Part shown: positions 33,529 through 44,381 of the stretch, one piece after another
Layout: every line of letters begins with the position of its first letter
Position numbering within the stretch: the stretch's first letter is position 1
NCBI GenBank assembly: GCA_033819885.1
Contig: JAQYUZ010000016.1
Coordinates: 62,001-126,000 of the forward strand
Source: Microbotryomycetes sp. JL201
Lineage: Eukaryota > Basidiomycota > Microbotryomycetes
Length of the DNA: 64,000 bases
Direction: 5' to 3'
Notes under the pieces: generated by a model
Databases searched by the model: none
What the model was told of the DNA's origin: nothing
What the model saw: only the letters and a program-made list of their open reading frames with translations
Position numbers and translations under genes: made by a program

Positions 33529-34409
33529 TCAAACAGAGCATGGACTGACTAGCTCTGACACCTCCTTCGACACTTCCTCGTACGACTCTTGGAAATCTTT
33601 CTCTGACTCCTTGGCGCCATCTTTTTCCTTTTCGCCTTCCTTGAGCTTGCGCTTCATGCCATTTTTTGCGACCATGACGCACGACGTTGGTCGCTTGGTT
33701 GACGAGGCCAAGCCGAGACTCTCCTTTGACGTGACCCACTGCCAAAGCGAGACAGGGACCGCGGGTCAGCTTTGCGTACTGCGGAAAGGCAATATTGCCA
33801 CTTGCAATGTAGGGGCAGTTGGACTCTTCGGCGAGCAGGGGAATATGCGTCAGAATGTCGACGGGAGAAATGTCGGCTGCCAGAACAACAATTCTGTGCA
33901 AGGCAAGGTCCGCAGACGCGGATATGGCGAGTCAGTCGCGAGAATTGACGTGCAAGCACCGAGGTGCCGTAACGCACCCCTTTTCGCCCTTGCGAATTGA
34001 TTTGACGACCTCCTTGACGCCTCGCTTGAGGTGTCTCGTCTTGGAAGCTGTTGTTTCGTGTAGTGGGTGGGAACGAGCGGGAGATGCGGAGGCATCCTGG
34101 TTAGCTCCTCCGTCCAGCTCAGCGGCGACTGTCGCAAGAGGTAGCAAATATCAAGAGCTGACCTTTTTTGACGAGTTTGAGCACATGCTTGCCCGTCTTT
34201 TTGACAGCGAGCGGCTTTGCAATCGGCACAAGCGACTCGATGGCGACCTCTGTCACCGCCGCGTCTTCATCCTTTGAGCTCGACTTGTCTTTCTTGCTCT
34301 TTTTGGCTTTTGGGGTGTCGACAACAGCGTCAACGTCCATGGCAGGCGCGTCTGACGACGGAGCGACGGCTGCGTCTTCGAGCGCGCGCTTGGCTGACTT
34401 TTTGCCCAT
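33529..34409 (-). CDS. NHP2: H/ACA snoRNP protein Nhp2
   Basis: Exons 34409-34163, 34047-33978, 33893-33806 and 33738-33529 give 204 residues. A lysine-rich, acidic N-terminus leads into the L7Ae/Nhp2 fold: IAKPLAVKKTGKHVLKLVKK, then TRHLKRGVKEVVKSIRKGEK, then IVVLAADISPVDILTHIPLL and GLASSTKRPTSCVMV. The last intron (33805-33739) begins gcaagt and is GC-AG. It is required, because reading through leads out of the family frame, whereas splicing gives CPYIWVTSKESLGLASS. Nhp2 binds H/ACA guide RNAs that direct pseudouridylation and, in many eukaryotes, telomerase RNA. The C-terminal acidic/lysine extension (KEGEKEKDGAKESEKDF) is longer than in yeast. Confidence 0.95.
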
Positions 34410-35016
34410 TCTATTGCCCCGACCGTAACGGTGTCAGTGTTGATAAGGAGGCTTAGAGCACCCAAGAACGCGTACGTTAACTTAGCTGGGTCGCGAGATG
34501 CCAGTACAACGCTCAGGCGCTTTCGGTAGGCGACTTTTGTGAAAAAGGGGGCATCAGTCACAGGATGACATGCAGCTGGCCCAAAATGTTCTCCCGAGTC
34601 TTATGTAGTTGAGCTTGACTCTCATACTTTGTTCCTCGGACTGTGCAACCCAGAACTAGGTCACGTGCTTCTCCCTAGTCATCGTCAGCCTTGATGCATC
34701 TCAAGCGTACCTCATATCAGACGTTGAGAAACTCGCTCAAACTTTGTATTTCTGATGGGCAACATCGTGAGAAACGGCTGCAGCGCAACGCGGGGCTTTC
34801 GGCGCCGCTTGCACCGCTCGCAACGTCATTGCGCTGCCGGTCACGAGGTCGAAACTGCTCTTGAATCGCAGTTCCGACTTTCGTTTTTACGCTTGCTGCT
34901 CAGTGACCGAAACCAGTGCCAACATTAATTCTAATTGCACAGCACGGGAGCGAAGGTCCCGCAGACGGCTGCCAAAAGCTTCGATCCCCCGAGCTCTTTC
35001 CTCTTTGTCAGCAAGC
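34410..35016. other. Divergent promoter region NHP2 / BBE oxidase
   Basis: About 600 bp between divergent start codons, with CACGTG at 34662-34667 in the context GGTCACGTGC. No additional coding exon or repeat is recognised. Confidence 0.5.
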
Positions 35017-36592
35017 ATGGTCGTACTACAAGCACTGTTGTTGGCATCACTGGCCGCGAGCACGCCGATCTTGCATCGTCGGGCCGACTTACAGAGCTGC
35101 CTGTCTTCCAGCGGAGCTCAGCCCGTTTTTCCGAGCTCGTCAAATTATGAATCTGCTTCGGGTTAGTCACGATTTTTGACCCAGCGCCACTCGATGACTT
35201 CACTTATATATCTTGAATTCGAATTTCGCAGCTGCATACAATCAACGCGTGCAGCCTTCGCCTGCCGCAGTGGTTAGGCCGACGAGCGTTGGCCAGCTGC
35301 GAACAGTGTTGGCATGCGCTCGCGATAGCGGCGCGCCCGTGTCTGCTCGCGGAGGCGGACATTCTTATGCAAGCTACGGCCTCGGTGATGTGTCGACGTC
35401 TGCTGTCGTCGTAGACATGTCGGCTTTCAACACAATACAAGTGGCGGACGATGGAACGGCGTTGATCGGTGGGGGTCAACGTCTCGGAGACATCTACCTC
35501 GCTCTGGACGCGGCTGGAAAAGGCTTTCCAGCTGGCACATGTCCTTTTGTCGGCATCGGAGGTCACGCTGGTTACGGTGGCTACGGTTTCGCAGCTCGCT
35601 GGCAAGGTCTCGCGGTAGACCGAGTCGTTGCCTATAATGTCATGCTAGCCAACGGAACTTTTATCCAAAATTTGTCGCCGCAACGCGACCCTGATTTGTT
35701 CTGGGCGCTCAACGGTGCTGCGTCAAGTTTCGGGATCGTGACAGCCTTCCAGGTCAAGACATTTGATGCACCGTCGCAAGCCGTCATGTTCTCGTACAGC
35801 TACGACGGCGCCGATGTCTCGACGCTCACAAAGGCCTTCCTGGCTTTCCAATCATGGGGTGCGAGCGCCGCTCCGTCTTCTCTCGGAATCGCAGCCATCA
35901 TCTCTCCCGGTGGCAAGCTGGAGTTTAGCGGTGTCCAGTATGGTGTCTCGCGACAAGAATTTGACAACGTCATCTCAAGCTTGACGCGCATGCTTCCGGA
36001 AGGTTATTCTTATGACATTCACGAGACAGACTGGATCGGGTCGCTCAAGGAGCTCGCCAACGGTCAGTCGTTGGATACGACAGGGCAAACGTCCAACCGA
36101 GATACATTCTTTGCCAAGAGCCTTATGGTGCCCGGCAAGTCACCAATCTCGAAGCAAGCTGCGACGGCATTTTTCAACTATCTTTCGTCAACGTCGACCG
36201 ACACGAACTGGTTCGTCATGTGCGACCTGTACGGCGGAGCTGGATCCAAAGTCAACGCTGTCTCTTTGAATTCGTCATCGTTCGGCCGACGTGACTCTCA
36301 GACAGTGTGCCAGTTCTACGCATCGTCTCCGACATATGGTCTGCCATGGCCGAGTGACGGCACCTCTTTCGTCAAGGGCATGTACAACGCGCTTGTCGAT
36401 CCAATGAAGACGACCTGGGGCAATGGAATGGGCGCGTACACGAATTACATTGACCCGACGCTGTCGCAGTCGGACAGCCGAAATTTGTATTGGGGATCTC
36501 AGTACACGCGCTTGTCCCAGATCAAGAGTCGCGTCGATCCGGCAGAATTGTTCAGGTTTCAACAGTCGATCAGGCCCGCTGGCAAGTCATAG
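35017..36592 (+). CDS. Secreted FAD-linked oxidoreductase with BBE domain (VAO family)
   Basis: Exons 35017-35161 and 35232-36592, intron 70 nt, 501 residues. The N-terminus MVVLQALLLASLAASTPIL is a signal peptide. The FAD-binding type 4 domain shows ARGGGHSYASYG, whose His is the usual 8-alpha-histidyl flavin ligand, and PAGTCPFVGIGGHAGYGGYG, whose Cys is the usual 6-S-cysteinyl ligand, so the flavin is predicted to be bound at two points. The C-terminal BBE motif is YWGSQYTRLSQIKSRVDP. Such enzymes oxidise oligosaccharides or secondary metabolites with release of H2O2. No biosynthetic genes lie nearby, so an extracellular carbohydrate oxidase is more likely than a tailoring enzyme (inference). 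Confidence 0.92.
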
Positions 36593-36978
36593 GTGGGCTG
36601 AGTCTCGGCACGCAGACTTTGGGCACTTCGTTTTTCATTCGATTTCTTTGTGCATACGATTTTTGCAATTGTGTCCTCTTTGTTGTGCATGCTGTCATGG
36701 CAGACACTGTTCTCTTGGACGTTGATCTCGCTTTACCAAATTGGCATTACGTAACGAAAACTCGAACGGCTCGCCCCAAGCGAGACGCACTTGCCGTCAC
36801 CTCTTACGGCCGAAAGAGAGACATACTCGACGACGCGCAAGCTGCCGCCCGAGAGCAAACCTTGCTTCGTGTTTGACGGTGCCTCATTTGAGTGCAGCCT
36901 GTGCCTGTCGAGGGCAGTACTGGGCGCGTACCGAACGCCGAGGCCCGAACCGAGCGAGCGCGAGGATCGTCCATCGCG
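36593..36978. other. Spacer between BBE oxidase and VTT gene
   Basis: 3' end of the oxidase and 5' region of the VTT gene. The VTT frame stays open upstream of its first ATG at 36979 but from non-ATG codons only. No other element is seen. Confidence 0.4.
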
Positions 36979-39035
36979 ATGGCCACGTCGTCGTCGCAGG
37001 GCCAGGTCGTCAGACCTTCGTCATTGTCCATCCGGCCCCAGTTGGGCGTGGCCACCCGTATCCGGTCGCGGTCGATCAATTCTGGCCCGTCGACGCCTCG
37101 GCTGAGCCCGACGCTCAAAGGTTCGCCTGTGCTCGGCCACGACGAGACTGACGATTCGCGCGCGTTCATACGGAGCTCGAGCCATGACGGGCGCGCCGCG
37201 AGTGGCTCCAACGGCTTGGGCAAGGCCACGCCAGGCCGCTCAATCCTGTCGCGAACACTGTCAAGTCCGCAGCTGCATCAGAGTAGCAGCAGTAGCGACG
37301 ACGACGACAATGGAAGCTTGTCAGACGCACCTACTCTGGAAGAGGAGGCGACAGTGTCGACCGCAAGCGACACGCCACCGCCGACCCCGATCAATGCTCC
37401 CACATTCCAAGCCACGACAGAGTGGAGCGCACTCGCCCAACCTCGAAATAAGAACAAACGGCAGCAAAGGCGGCGATCAAAGACGACAGTGGCTCGGCTG
37501 ACGACAACATCGACGACCGCCGCAGACGCCAGTTCGAGAGCGCACGAGTCGCCCGTGAGGCAAATTCTTCGACGCGGCAGAAGTTTCACGACTCTGTTCA
37601 TGAATCCGCTGTCCTCGCCGAAGCTCACGACGGCAGACAGACCAGATCCGATACTCGAGCTCAAAGAGACAAAGTACTCGCCGCCATTGCCGTCATCCCA
37701 AGAAGAAGACTTCCAGCAACGGTACGCGCCACAGCCGTCGTCGTCAAATGCAATACTGCAAAAAGAAGAAACTCACCGCACCATACCATCAGCGCCGTTT
37801 GTTGATGCAACGTCCTCCTCCAGCTACGGAGTGTCCAGTGCTGTCAAGGTGCCGTCCACGCCCAAAACCCTCAAAAGCTTTGTTCCGCAGCTAGTGATCC
37901 TCGCATTTCTATTTGTCGGCTCATTCGTTGTCGTCGCTGCCTTGATCGCCACACTGCCAAACCTGTTCATCCCACATGCCTTGGCCGATTTGCCAGCTTT
38001 GACATCGGCGTTGTCGACGTACCGGACCTCGTCTTTCTTGGCCGAGCTGCATTTGTTCAGCGTCTTGACCGTCCTTTTTCTGTGGAAGCAATGCTTTAGC
38101 ATCCCAGGCAGCGTCTTGACCAATGTCTTGTTTGGGGCTCTGTACGGGACTGGCGCCGGAACGCTCATCACCTGCTTGTGGACGGCGACAGGTTCGACAG
38201 GCGCCTATTTCGTTGCTGTGGTCGTGTCAGACCTAGTGAGGCTAGGCCAACGAGGTGCTCGTGTAACAAATACTTATGTCTGAATACACAGGTCGAGTAC
38301 TATTTCGCCAAACCGCTCGCCGTGACGCGCAGAGCGCTCAACTTGCCGGATCCGTCGCTTCCGAGTTCCGAAGACACTGTGCCGCTATCGACGGGCGACT
38401 TGTTCTCGCACCTGCTGCTAGCACGCTTCTTCCCGTTGCTGCCCTACTCTGTCCTCAACGTCATCTCAGGCGTCTTGCGATTGCCTGTGCCCGTCTTCTT
38501 TATCACGCTCGTCATTGGCTCTTTTCCATTCAATTTCGTCACCGTCTCTGTCGGTCAACTCGTCGCCATCGCCGCCACTGACCCGTCCAAACCTCTTGTC
38601 GACAAGATTTGGTCATCAGACGTCCTGATCAAACTCGTTCTCGTCACAATCGTCTCGGTCGTTCCGCTGGTGTTTAAAAAGCAAATTCAACAAGTCTTGT
38701 CAAGTCAGACTGTCGCCACCGCCTTTCAAAGCTTGCCCGTCTATGTGAAATACTTGTTTGACAGAGCTCGAGATGCCATTGCTCGCAAGATTTTCGGGTT
38801 CGGGATTGTCGTTCATGGCAGGTCGAGCAGCGCACCTTCTTCAAGCCAACCTTATCGAAGAGTGGGCCAAGTCCGAAGAAAGTGGAACAGATCCTGGCAA
38901 GGTGACGATTGGGCTATGGAACGCTTGGGAGAAGGTTCTCACGTGTCGCGAAGCTTGTTGTCGAGGTGGGACGGGGACGAAGGGGATTGTGTCGAATTGA
39001 TGCAGCAGGAAGAGGGCGAGTCTTTGATGGCCTGA
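36979..39035 (+). CDS. VTT-domain (SNARE-associated Golgi; Tvp38/TMEM64-like) membrane protein
   Basis: Exons 36979-38235 and 38292-39035, about 666 residues. I take the first ATG of the frame (MATSSSQG). Roughly 300 disordered Ser/Thr-rich residues precede the membrane part: LVILAFLFVGSFVVVAALIA, then the VTT core with WKQCFSIPGSVLTNVLFGAL and GSTGAYFVAVVV. After the splice come LLLARFFPLLPYSVLNVISG and ITLVIGSFPFNFVTVSVG, both typical of DedA/VTT proteins. A soluble C-terminus follows with an acidic end. Family members sit in the Golgi or ER; several VTT proteins are lipid scramblases or support vesicle traffic. The long N-terminal extension is common in fungal members. Confidence 0.9.
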
Positions 39036-39855
39036 ATGCGTGTTCCAGACCAGTCACTTGGAGGCGCGCCAGAGTTGATTTGAGGTTTTTGAGCTTTGTT
39101 GTTTGATTATGCCTATTGCATTTCATTGTCTTGCTCCTCTACACTAGCACACGGCGGCTTGACTCGGTAGCCTAGACCCACGAGCTCCGCTCGGCCCCGC
39201 CACCGGCCGCGAGAGTCCGCAAGAATCTTTATGCGCGAATGAAGCGAAATCCGATCATGACTTTATTCACGGTGCTATCGTAGACAGCACACGTTCAAGC
39301 TGGCCGTCTCCATACTGCTCCCGACCTCGGATTGTCCCTGATTGATCGAGCGGACTTGTTCGGGAACTCAAGGTCCGCCGCGTACGCGAAGTGGCACCCG
39401 CACTTTGCGACAAGGACCTGAACAGGAACGCCATCGCTTGCTCTCTTGAACAACAGAGAACTTTGTCACCTTAGAGATCATTGGGCGCATTCCAACGACA
39501 GAAATGGCCACCATGACTGTTTGCACTTGCTCACAAGAGCTTTCGACAAAAAGAGGCGGCCCGAGCGCGACGCGTTCGACAGTCCGACAAATGGCAGCAC
39601 GAAGGGAAATGCGTGAGTTTCAACTGGCAGCGACTGCACGAGCAAGTCGTAAAGCAAGTGTGAAAAACTCCGACTGATCGAGATTCCCCCTTGCATCGCT
39701 CTACAGGTGTTCAAAAACGGTCAGCCGCGCTCACGGACCAACAACTTCCGCGACGGCGGACGTGCAAGGCATACGAAGACCCGTTGCAAGGGATTGGAGC
39801 GATCTACATCACATGGCAAGCAACTGAACCTGGATTAGACAATGCTCCTCGAAGT
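39036..39855. other. Gene-free stretch
   Basis: About 820 bp after the VTT gene. No supported exon, repeat or RNA gene. Open frames exist but start at non-ATG codons and show no family resemblance. Confidence 0.4.
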
Positions 39856-40364
39856 ATGAGGAGAATGAAAAAGGTCAAACCTGAATATGGTGAGTGAGGA
39901 CGAGCCTGTCAAAATACTTACGCGAGCAGGTGAGCTGACCCGGACGCGAATTGTTAGTGATTCCGCTCGAGTGCTTGCCTCCTTTGCCGACCACGAATCA
40001 ACTGCCATCGCCCGCTCCGTCCGAAACAATTTTCCCGTTGTATTCGCCTTCAGATTTGCCATCCTACGCCACACGGCTTCCGGTGCCAAATCAGCGATCA
40101 CAAAAAACAGCAATTGATTGGACGCCACCAACAGATCGAGCAAGTCCGTTCTTGGCAGTGGCTGCCATGAGCGTCGGTTTGTCAACGAAACGTCAAGCTC
40201 AAACAGCTTCTCAAGCCTATCTCGATCTGATGGACGAACGAGATCGCCAGTTAAAGCTTACCGAGTCGAGCCGTGTCCGACAGCTGGCATCTCCCTCCCT
40301 GAGTGCGTATTCAGACTGGGAGAAGCCAGATACAGCGACTCTTGATGAGGTCTTGCTATTTTGA
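39856..40364 (+). CDS. Hypothetical coding exons upstream of the Sec14-like gene
   Basis: A first exon 39856-39889 (MRRMKKVKPEY) joins through a GT-AG intron (39890-39957) to a frame reading PLECLPPLPTTNQLPSPAPS, then RSQKTAIDWTPPTDRASPFL and AYLDLMDERDRQLKLTES, ending at 40364. Composition looks like a real disordered or adaptor segment but I recognise no family. The exon could instead end at 40349 and join the ATG at 40439 in phase (intron gtcttg...gatag, 89 nt), which would make it the N-terminus of the Sec14-like protein. Donor gtcttg is weak. I keep it separate and regard both readings as open. Confidence 0.4.
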
Positions 40365-40438
40365 GCCGCTGGGTCCGTCATTCGATTTGAATATAATATT
40401 TATGGTGTCCAGTAGAAATTTGTTTGCCATTGTGATAG

Positions 40439-42264
40439 ATGATCGACACGAGCGATCGCTTTGTTTCGTCCAATACGTCCATGCCGGACAATCTCGAGTT
40501 TCCTAAAGCGAGTGCGAGGTCCGGTCAAGGCTTTAGACCGCATGTATCTGACGTGCATGCGTTGCAGGTTGACCGGACAACGTCGTCGGCGTCCATCGGC
40601 TGGCGCCTCGGATCGCTCACGTCAGACAGCGAGCGCACGCTCTCACAGTTCAAAGACAAGCTCGAGCACGCGGGATTGTATCAAAGAGACGCTGGACAGG
40701 GCAAGCCGAGTCATGATGACGCGACTCTTGTGTCAGTCGAGAGATGAGGTCACCAGGGTCTTGAGCGACGAGCCACCCCTGAAACTGATCCTGTATCGCC
40801 CTCGTCGTCTTTGTTCGTTATTTGTACAGGAGATTCCTGAGAGCGCGCAAGTTTGAGGTGCAAGGCGCGTTTGACCAATTCAAGGACACCGAGCACTGGA
40901 GAAGGACAAAGCAGCTAGATCAATTGTACGACGAGTTTCCGGTGAAAGAGTTTTGCGACAGGTATGTCTTGCTAATACTGCCCGACCATTGTCGGGAGCT
41001 TACGAGGTCTACGATGACACAGCCAAGAGGTTTATACTCAATGGACTGGTCGACGGGCAAAGTCTGGACAACCGCTGTACGTGTACAAGATTGGATCATT
41101 GACAAAAGAACGAGTGGCAAAGTATAGCGCCGACGGCTCCCGCTTAGAGCCGCGCATGATGGTTCTGCTCGAGGCGGGTTTTCAAAAATCGGTAGCCTCT
41201 GGCCAAGACGCTGATGGAGTGATGGTCATCAGGCTCTATTGGCATCAACGCTGCCGTTATGCAATGCTTGTGCTCGGCCAAACATGAAGTCTCCCGTCGA
41301 CTCGACAGTCTCGAGCAAGTCGTTTTCGCAACTGCATGTGGCTCGCGCAGCGCTGACGTCCTCGAGCCCCGATTCGTGCAGTCATAGATGTATCGGGAGT
41401 TTCTATGACACGGTTTTGGCAGCTGAGGAATCACATGCAGCGCGCCTCGGTTATGGCGACAGCGCACTATCCGGAAACGCTCGGCAACCTGTTCATAGTG
41501 GGAGCCCCGAGCGTCAGTCGAAGAATCTTGTCATGACAGATTCACGAGCACTGACACGAGAATCTATCAAGTTTTTTTCTGTCATCTGGGGTTGGGTTTG
41601 TCAACAAACGGATCAAGGTCATGTCGTCCCTCAGACTCTGACACGGTCTCGTCAACAGATCAAAAACTGGTTCGACGCCCACACCGTCTCAAAACTAACA
41701 ATCGTTCCTGCCAATCAAGTCTTGTCGACTTTGGAAAAAGTCGTCGCGCTCGAAAACATTCCTGTTGCGTACGGTGGCAAGCTCGATTGGAAGTTTGGTG
41801 ACGAACCCATGTTGGACGACGAGATGCAGTCCCACCTGGGTTTTGAGAGATTGCCGAGAGGCCCGATCAGGTTCAGTGAACAGCAAGGTGTCAAGTTGGT
41901 CGGCAGCGGGAGGTCGGACTCGGAAATACAAGAGTTCTCAGAGCCGAAACGAAAGACATCTGTTGATCAAGAGAAACAAGAAGAAGCAGATGATGAACAG
42001 AGGAGACCAGAGGATGGCAAACTTGAGAAGCAGGCGAGCGAGCAAGAATCAACAAGCGCAAGCGTACCCAACATTATTGTCAACTCTCCCAACCCAGAAG
42101 ACTCTCCATCGATACAAGTCGAGACTAGCCAACGTCCTTCAGACTCGACATTACCCAATGGCACGGCAGATGAGCATCAGCATACGATTGAAGATGCCAA
42201 ACGGGAAAACATTTCGGCCCCAGTCAAGGCATTGGCAGCAGAATTAGAAGGTACGACATTGTAG
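40439..42264 (+). CDS. Sec14-like CRAL-TRIO lipid-transfer protein
   Basis: Exons 40439-40731, 40830-40961, 41023-41173, 41233-41314, 41382-41512, 41572-41595 (24 nt) and 41659-42264 give 472 residues. The CRAL-TRIO N domain is seen in HDDATLVRFLRARKFEVQGA. The lipid-binding domain is assembled as WTGRRAKSGQPLYVYKIGSL, STLPLCNACARPN, IIDVSGVSMTRFWQLRNHMQ, ATAHYPETLGNLFIVGAPS, VIWGWIKNWFDAHTVSK and IPVAYGGKLDWKFGDEP. Two introns are GC-AG: 41315-41381 (gcaagt) and probably 41174-41232 (gcgggt). The 63-nt intron at 41596-41658 keeps frame if retained. The C-terminus is acidic and disordered. A further exon after 42250 is possible. Family members exchange phosphatidylinositol and other lipids. 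The start may lie further upstream. Confidence 0.87.
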
Positions 42265-42514
42265 AAACATTGGGTCCAATGCAATCAAGCACGTAATCTG
42301 CGCAGGACATGCGCAAGAGATTCGACGGGGTGCGCTGGAGAGTAGGGACGATTCATTGTGCATGGACTGGCATGCTTCAATCGAGCTCATCGCCGCCGCT
42401 ACGTCTTTGGCTATTGCTTGGTTTCGGATCGGAATCTCAGGCCAAACTCTATATTGTACAAGCAACACTATCTGATCATGAATGTCTGGATGAAATTTTA
42501 CTTTTACGGAACCT

Positions 42515-44333
42515 TTACGAAATCCCGGGCAAGTCGTACCTCACAATACTCGGCCCGTCTGCCAACCACAACGTCGGACCCAGACTCTTCTTGTCATGAT
42601 CATCACCTCCGCTTCTGTCTATAAAGCGGTGATAACCATCATCCGATCGTACAGAACCCGAAGGTACGTCGAGTGATCCCGTAAACGCGATCGCTTTAAC
42701 TGGTTGTCGAAACTGGTTCTTCAACAGATTCGCCGAATCGGTAGACTGTGGCGGCGTGATTTGATCACCTGTCGTCACGGACCACATTCTGACCCTATAC
42801 AGCAGTAAAAGAAGGTCAGCGGTTTTGCAGGGATCTGGACGTACGAAAGAGACCTCACCTGCCGTCTTCTCCGGCCAGCGCAACGACCTCGTCTCGCCAA
42901 ACGTCCATGCCCAAATCCAACGTGATTGTATTGACGTGCCCAGAACAAGTCACGAGCGGTTGATACGTCTGCATCGAGCGCATGTCGTGAAGAGCGAGAC
43001 CGCTGCAGCAATGAGCGGCTGCGGTCAACAACGTCGATCTCCTAGATATTATGATAACGTCTGTCAACTCACCCGTTCATCGTGGCGATCAGCAATCCAG
43101 TTTCGAGTCTTTTACAATGCGTCACGGGCGATTGAACATGCACAGTAGCCTGTCTCACAGCGTAAGATGAGCACAAGTTGACGATTTCGATCCGAGGTGC
43201 GCAGTCATTGAAAACTTTACCTGAGCTCTTGAAAAGCCGCTCCTGCCTTGTTCTGTACTACATCGTTGATCAAAAACTTTAACGTGACCTTTTCTCGTTC
43301 CAGCAAACACGAGGTTGTCGGTCAGATCTAATGCGAAAACGTTTCCTCCGCCTCCTTTGCCTCCTGTCGTGAACGTTGTCATGTGAGGCAGTGTCGGGTC
43401 TTTTGTCGTCAAGACACCTCTGTCGCAACCTGGTGAGCAGCGCAAGGGCTTTACGTCAGCGAGTCGATTGTACGTTTTAGTAACAAAGCTACTGCTCTTG
43501 CCTAGTGCGACTGAACGGCCAGCTTGTGCGGCGCTCCATATTGAAGTCTTGCCAGGTGACAAGACGATTGAGCTCAGACTGACGTCTGCGCTCGTTGAAC
43601 TGAACAAGGCTCGGGCAGGTGAGCCAAAGCTCGTCGCCAGAACATAACCTTGACTGGTAGTTAGGGATGTGATCTTATTTGACAGCATGAACGTTGTCCG
43701 AAAGGCGTGAGAGTCGTTTGGGAACCATCCGTACGCCCGGTCTGGTCTTTCGACAAAGCCTGTTCTGCTCGTATAATGAGAGATGGTCAGAGCTCGATCA
43801 ATGAGCAGGAAAGATGACTGACGCAATTGATCCGAGTGATCCGCCAACCCTGATCGTGTTCAAGTCGGCGTCCAAGTTGATGCACGTGACGTCTTCGTCG
43901 AGCGGCAGTCCGCCGTCCATTTCGACCCGTTCTGTGTAAGAGAGGTGGCCGAGAGCGAGCGCTCGCGCATGACTGGTCCAGACAGGGTCAATGTTGAGTT
44001 TGTAAATATAGATGGTTGCCCTCACTGCCTGCGGTGCGACTGTCGGGCGACAGACGCCGGGGCCGAGAGCAGCCAGTCATCGAGCTGCGCTGGCGATGTA
44101 GGCGTCGAGATGCCGCTCAAATGCAAGTTTGATCGTTTGCGCGTGACTGGACAGCCGCGTGTGGTCTTGTTGGTCGTGTTCGGTCGAGAGGCAGCGGCGA
44201 GATGTTTGGTCGAGCTCGTTCTTGGTGCTGTACCTTGTTTGTAGAACCGTTTGCCGTCCCACTCGTAGCCTGGCATGTTGAAAGGGGGTGGAGGTGGCGG
44301 TTGTGTGCGGTCATGGCCGTCATCCTCGTCCAT
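42515..44333 (-). CDS. WD40-repeat protein, DCAF4/WDR21-like
   Basis: Six exons: 44333-44026, 43972-43823, 43764-43221, 43149-43073, 43002-42859 and 42794-42515, total exactly 501 codons. The N-terminus after a proline run is PGYEWDGKRFYKQG, which resembles the DCAF4 entry motif (PG-Y/F-x-x-D-x-x-x-RYF). WD-type strands follow, such as LVFAGTRKGHVKVFDQR, GLALHDMRSMQTYQPLVTCS and VALAGEDGRVRMWSV. DCAF proteins are substrate receptors of the CUL4-DDB1 ubiquitin ligase; that role is inferred from similarity. The first intron (44025-43973, 53 nt) is chosen because it is the only simple way to connect the frames. Start codons of this gene and the GCFC gene are only 48 bp apart. Confidence 0.82.
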
Positions 44334-44381
44334 GCGGCGAGAGCGAGACCACGCGCGGTCGGTTGCGCTCAGACGACGACG
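44334..44381. promoter_or_regulatory. 48-bp head-to-head interval shared by two genes
   Basis: The start codon of the DCAF4-like gene (minus, 44333) and that of the GCFC-like gene (plus, 44382) are separated by only 48 bp. Any core promoter elements and both 5' leaders must therefore overlap each other or the opposite coding region. No TATA box is visible. Confidence 0.6.
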
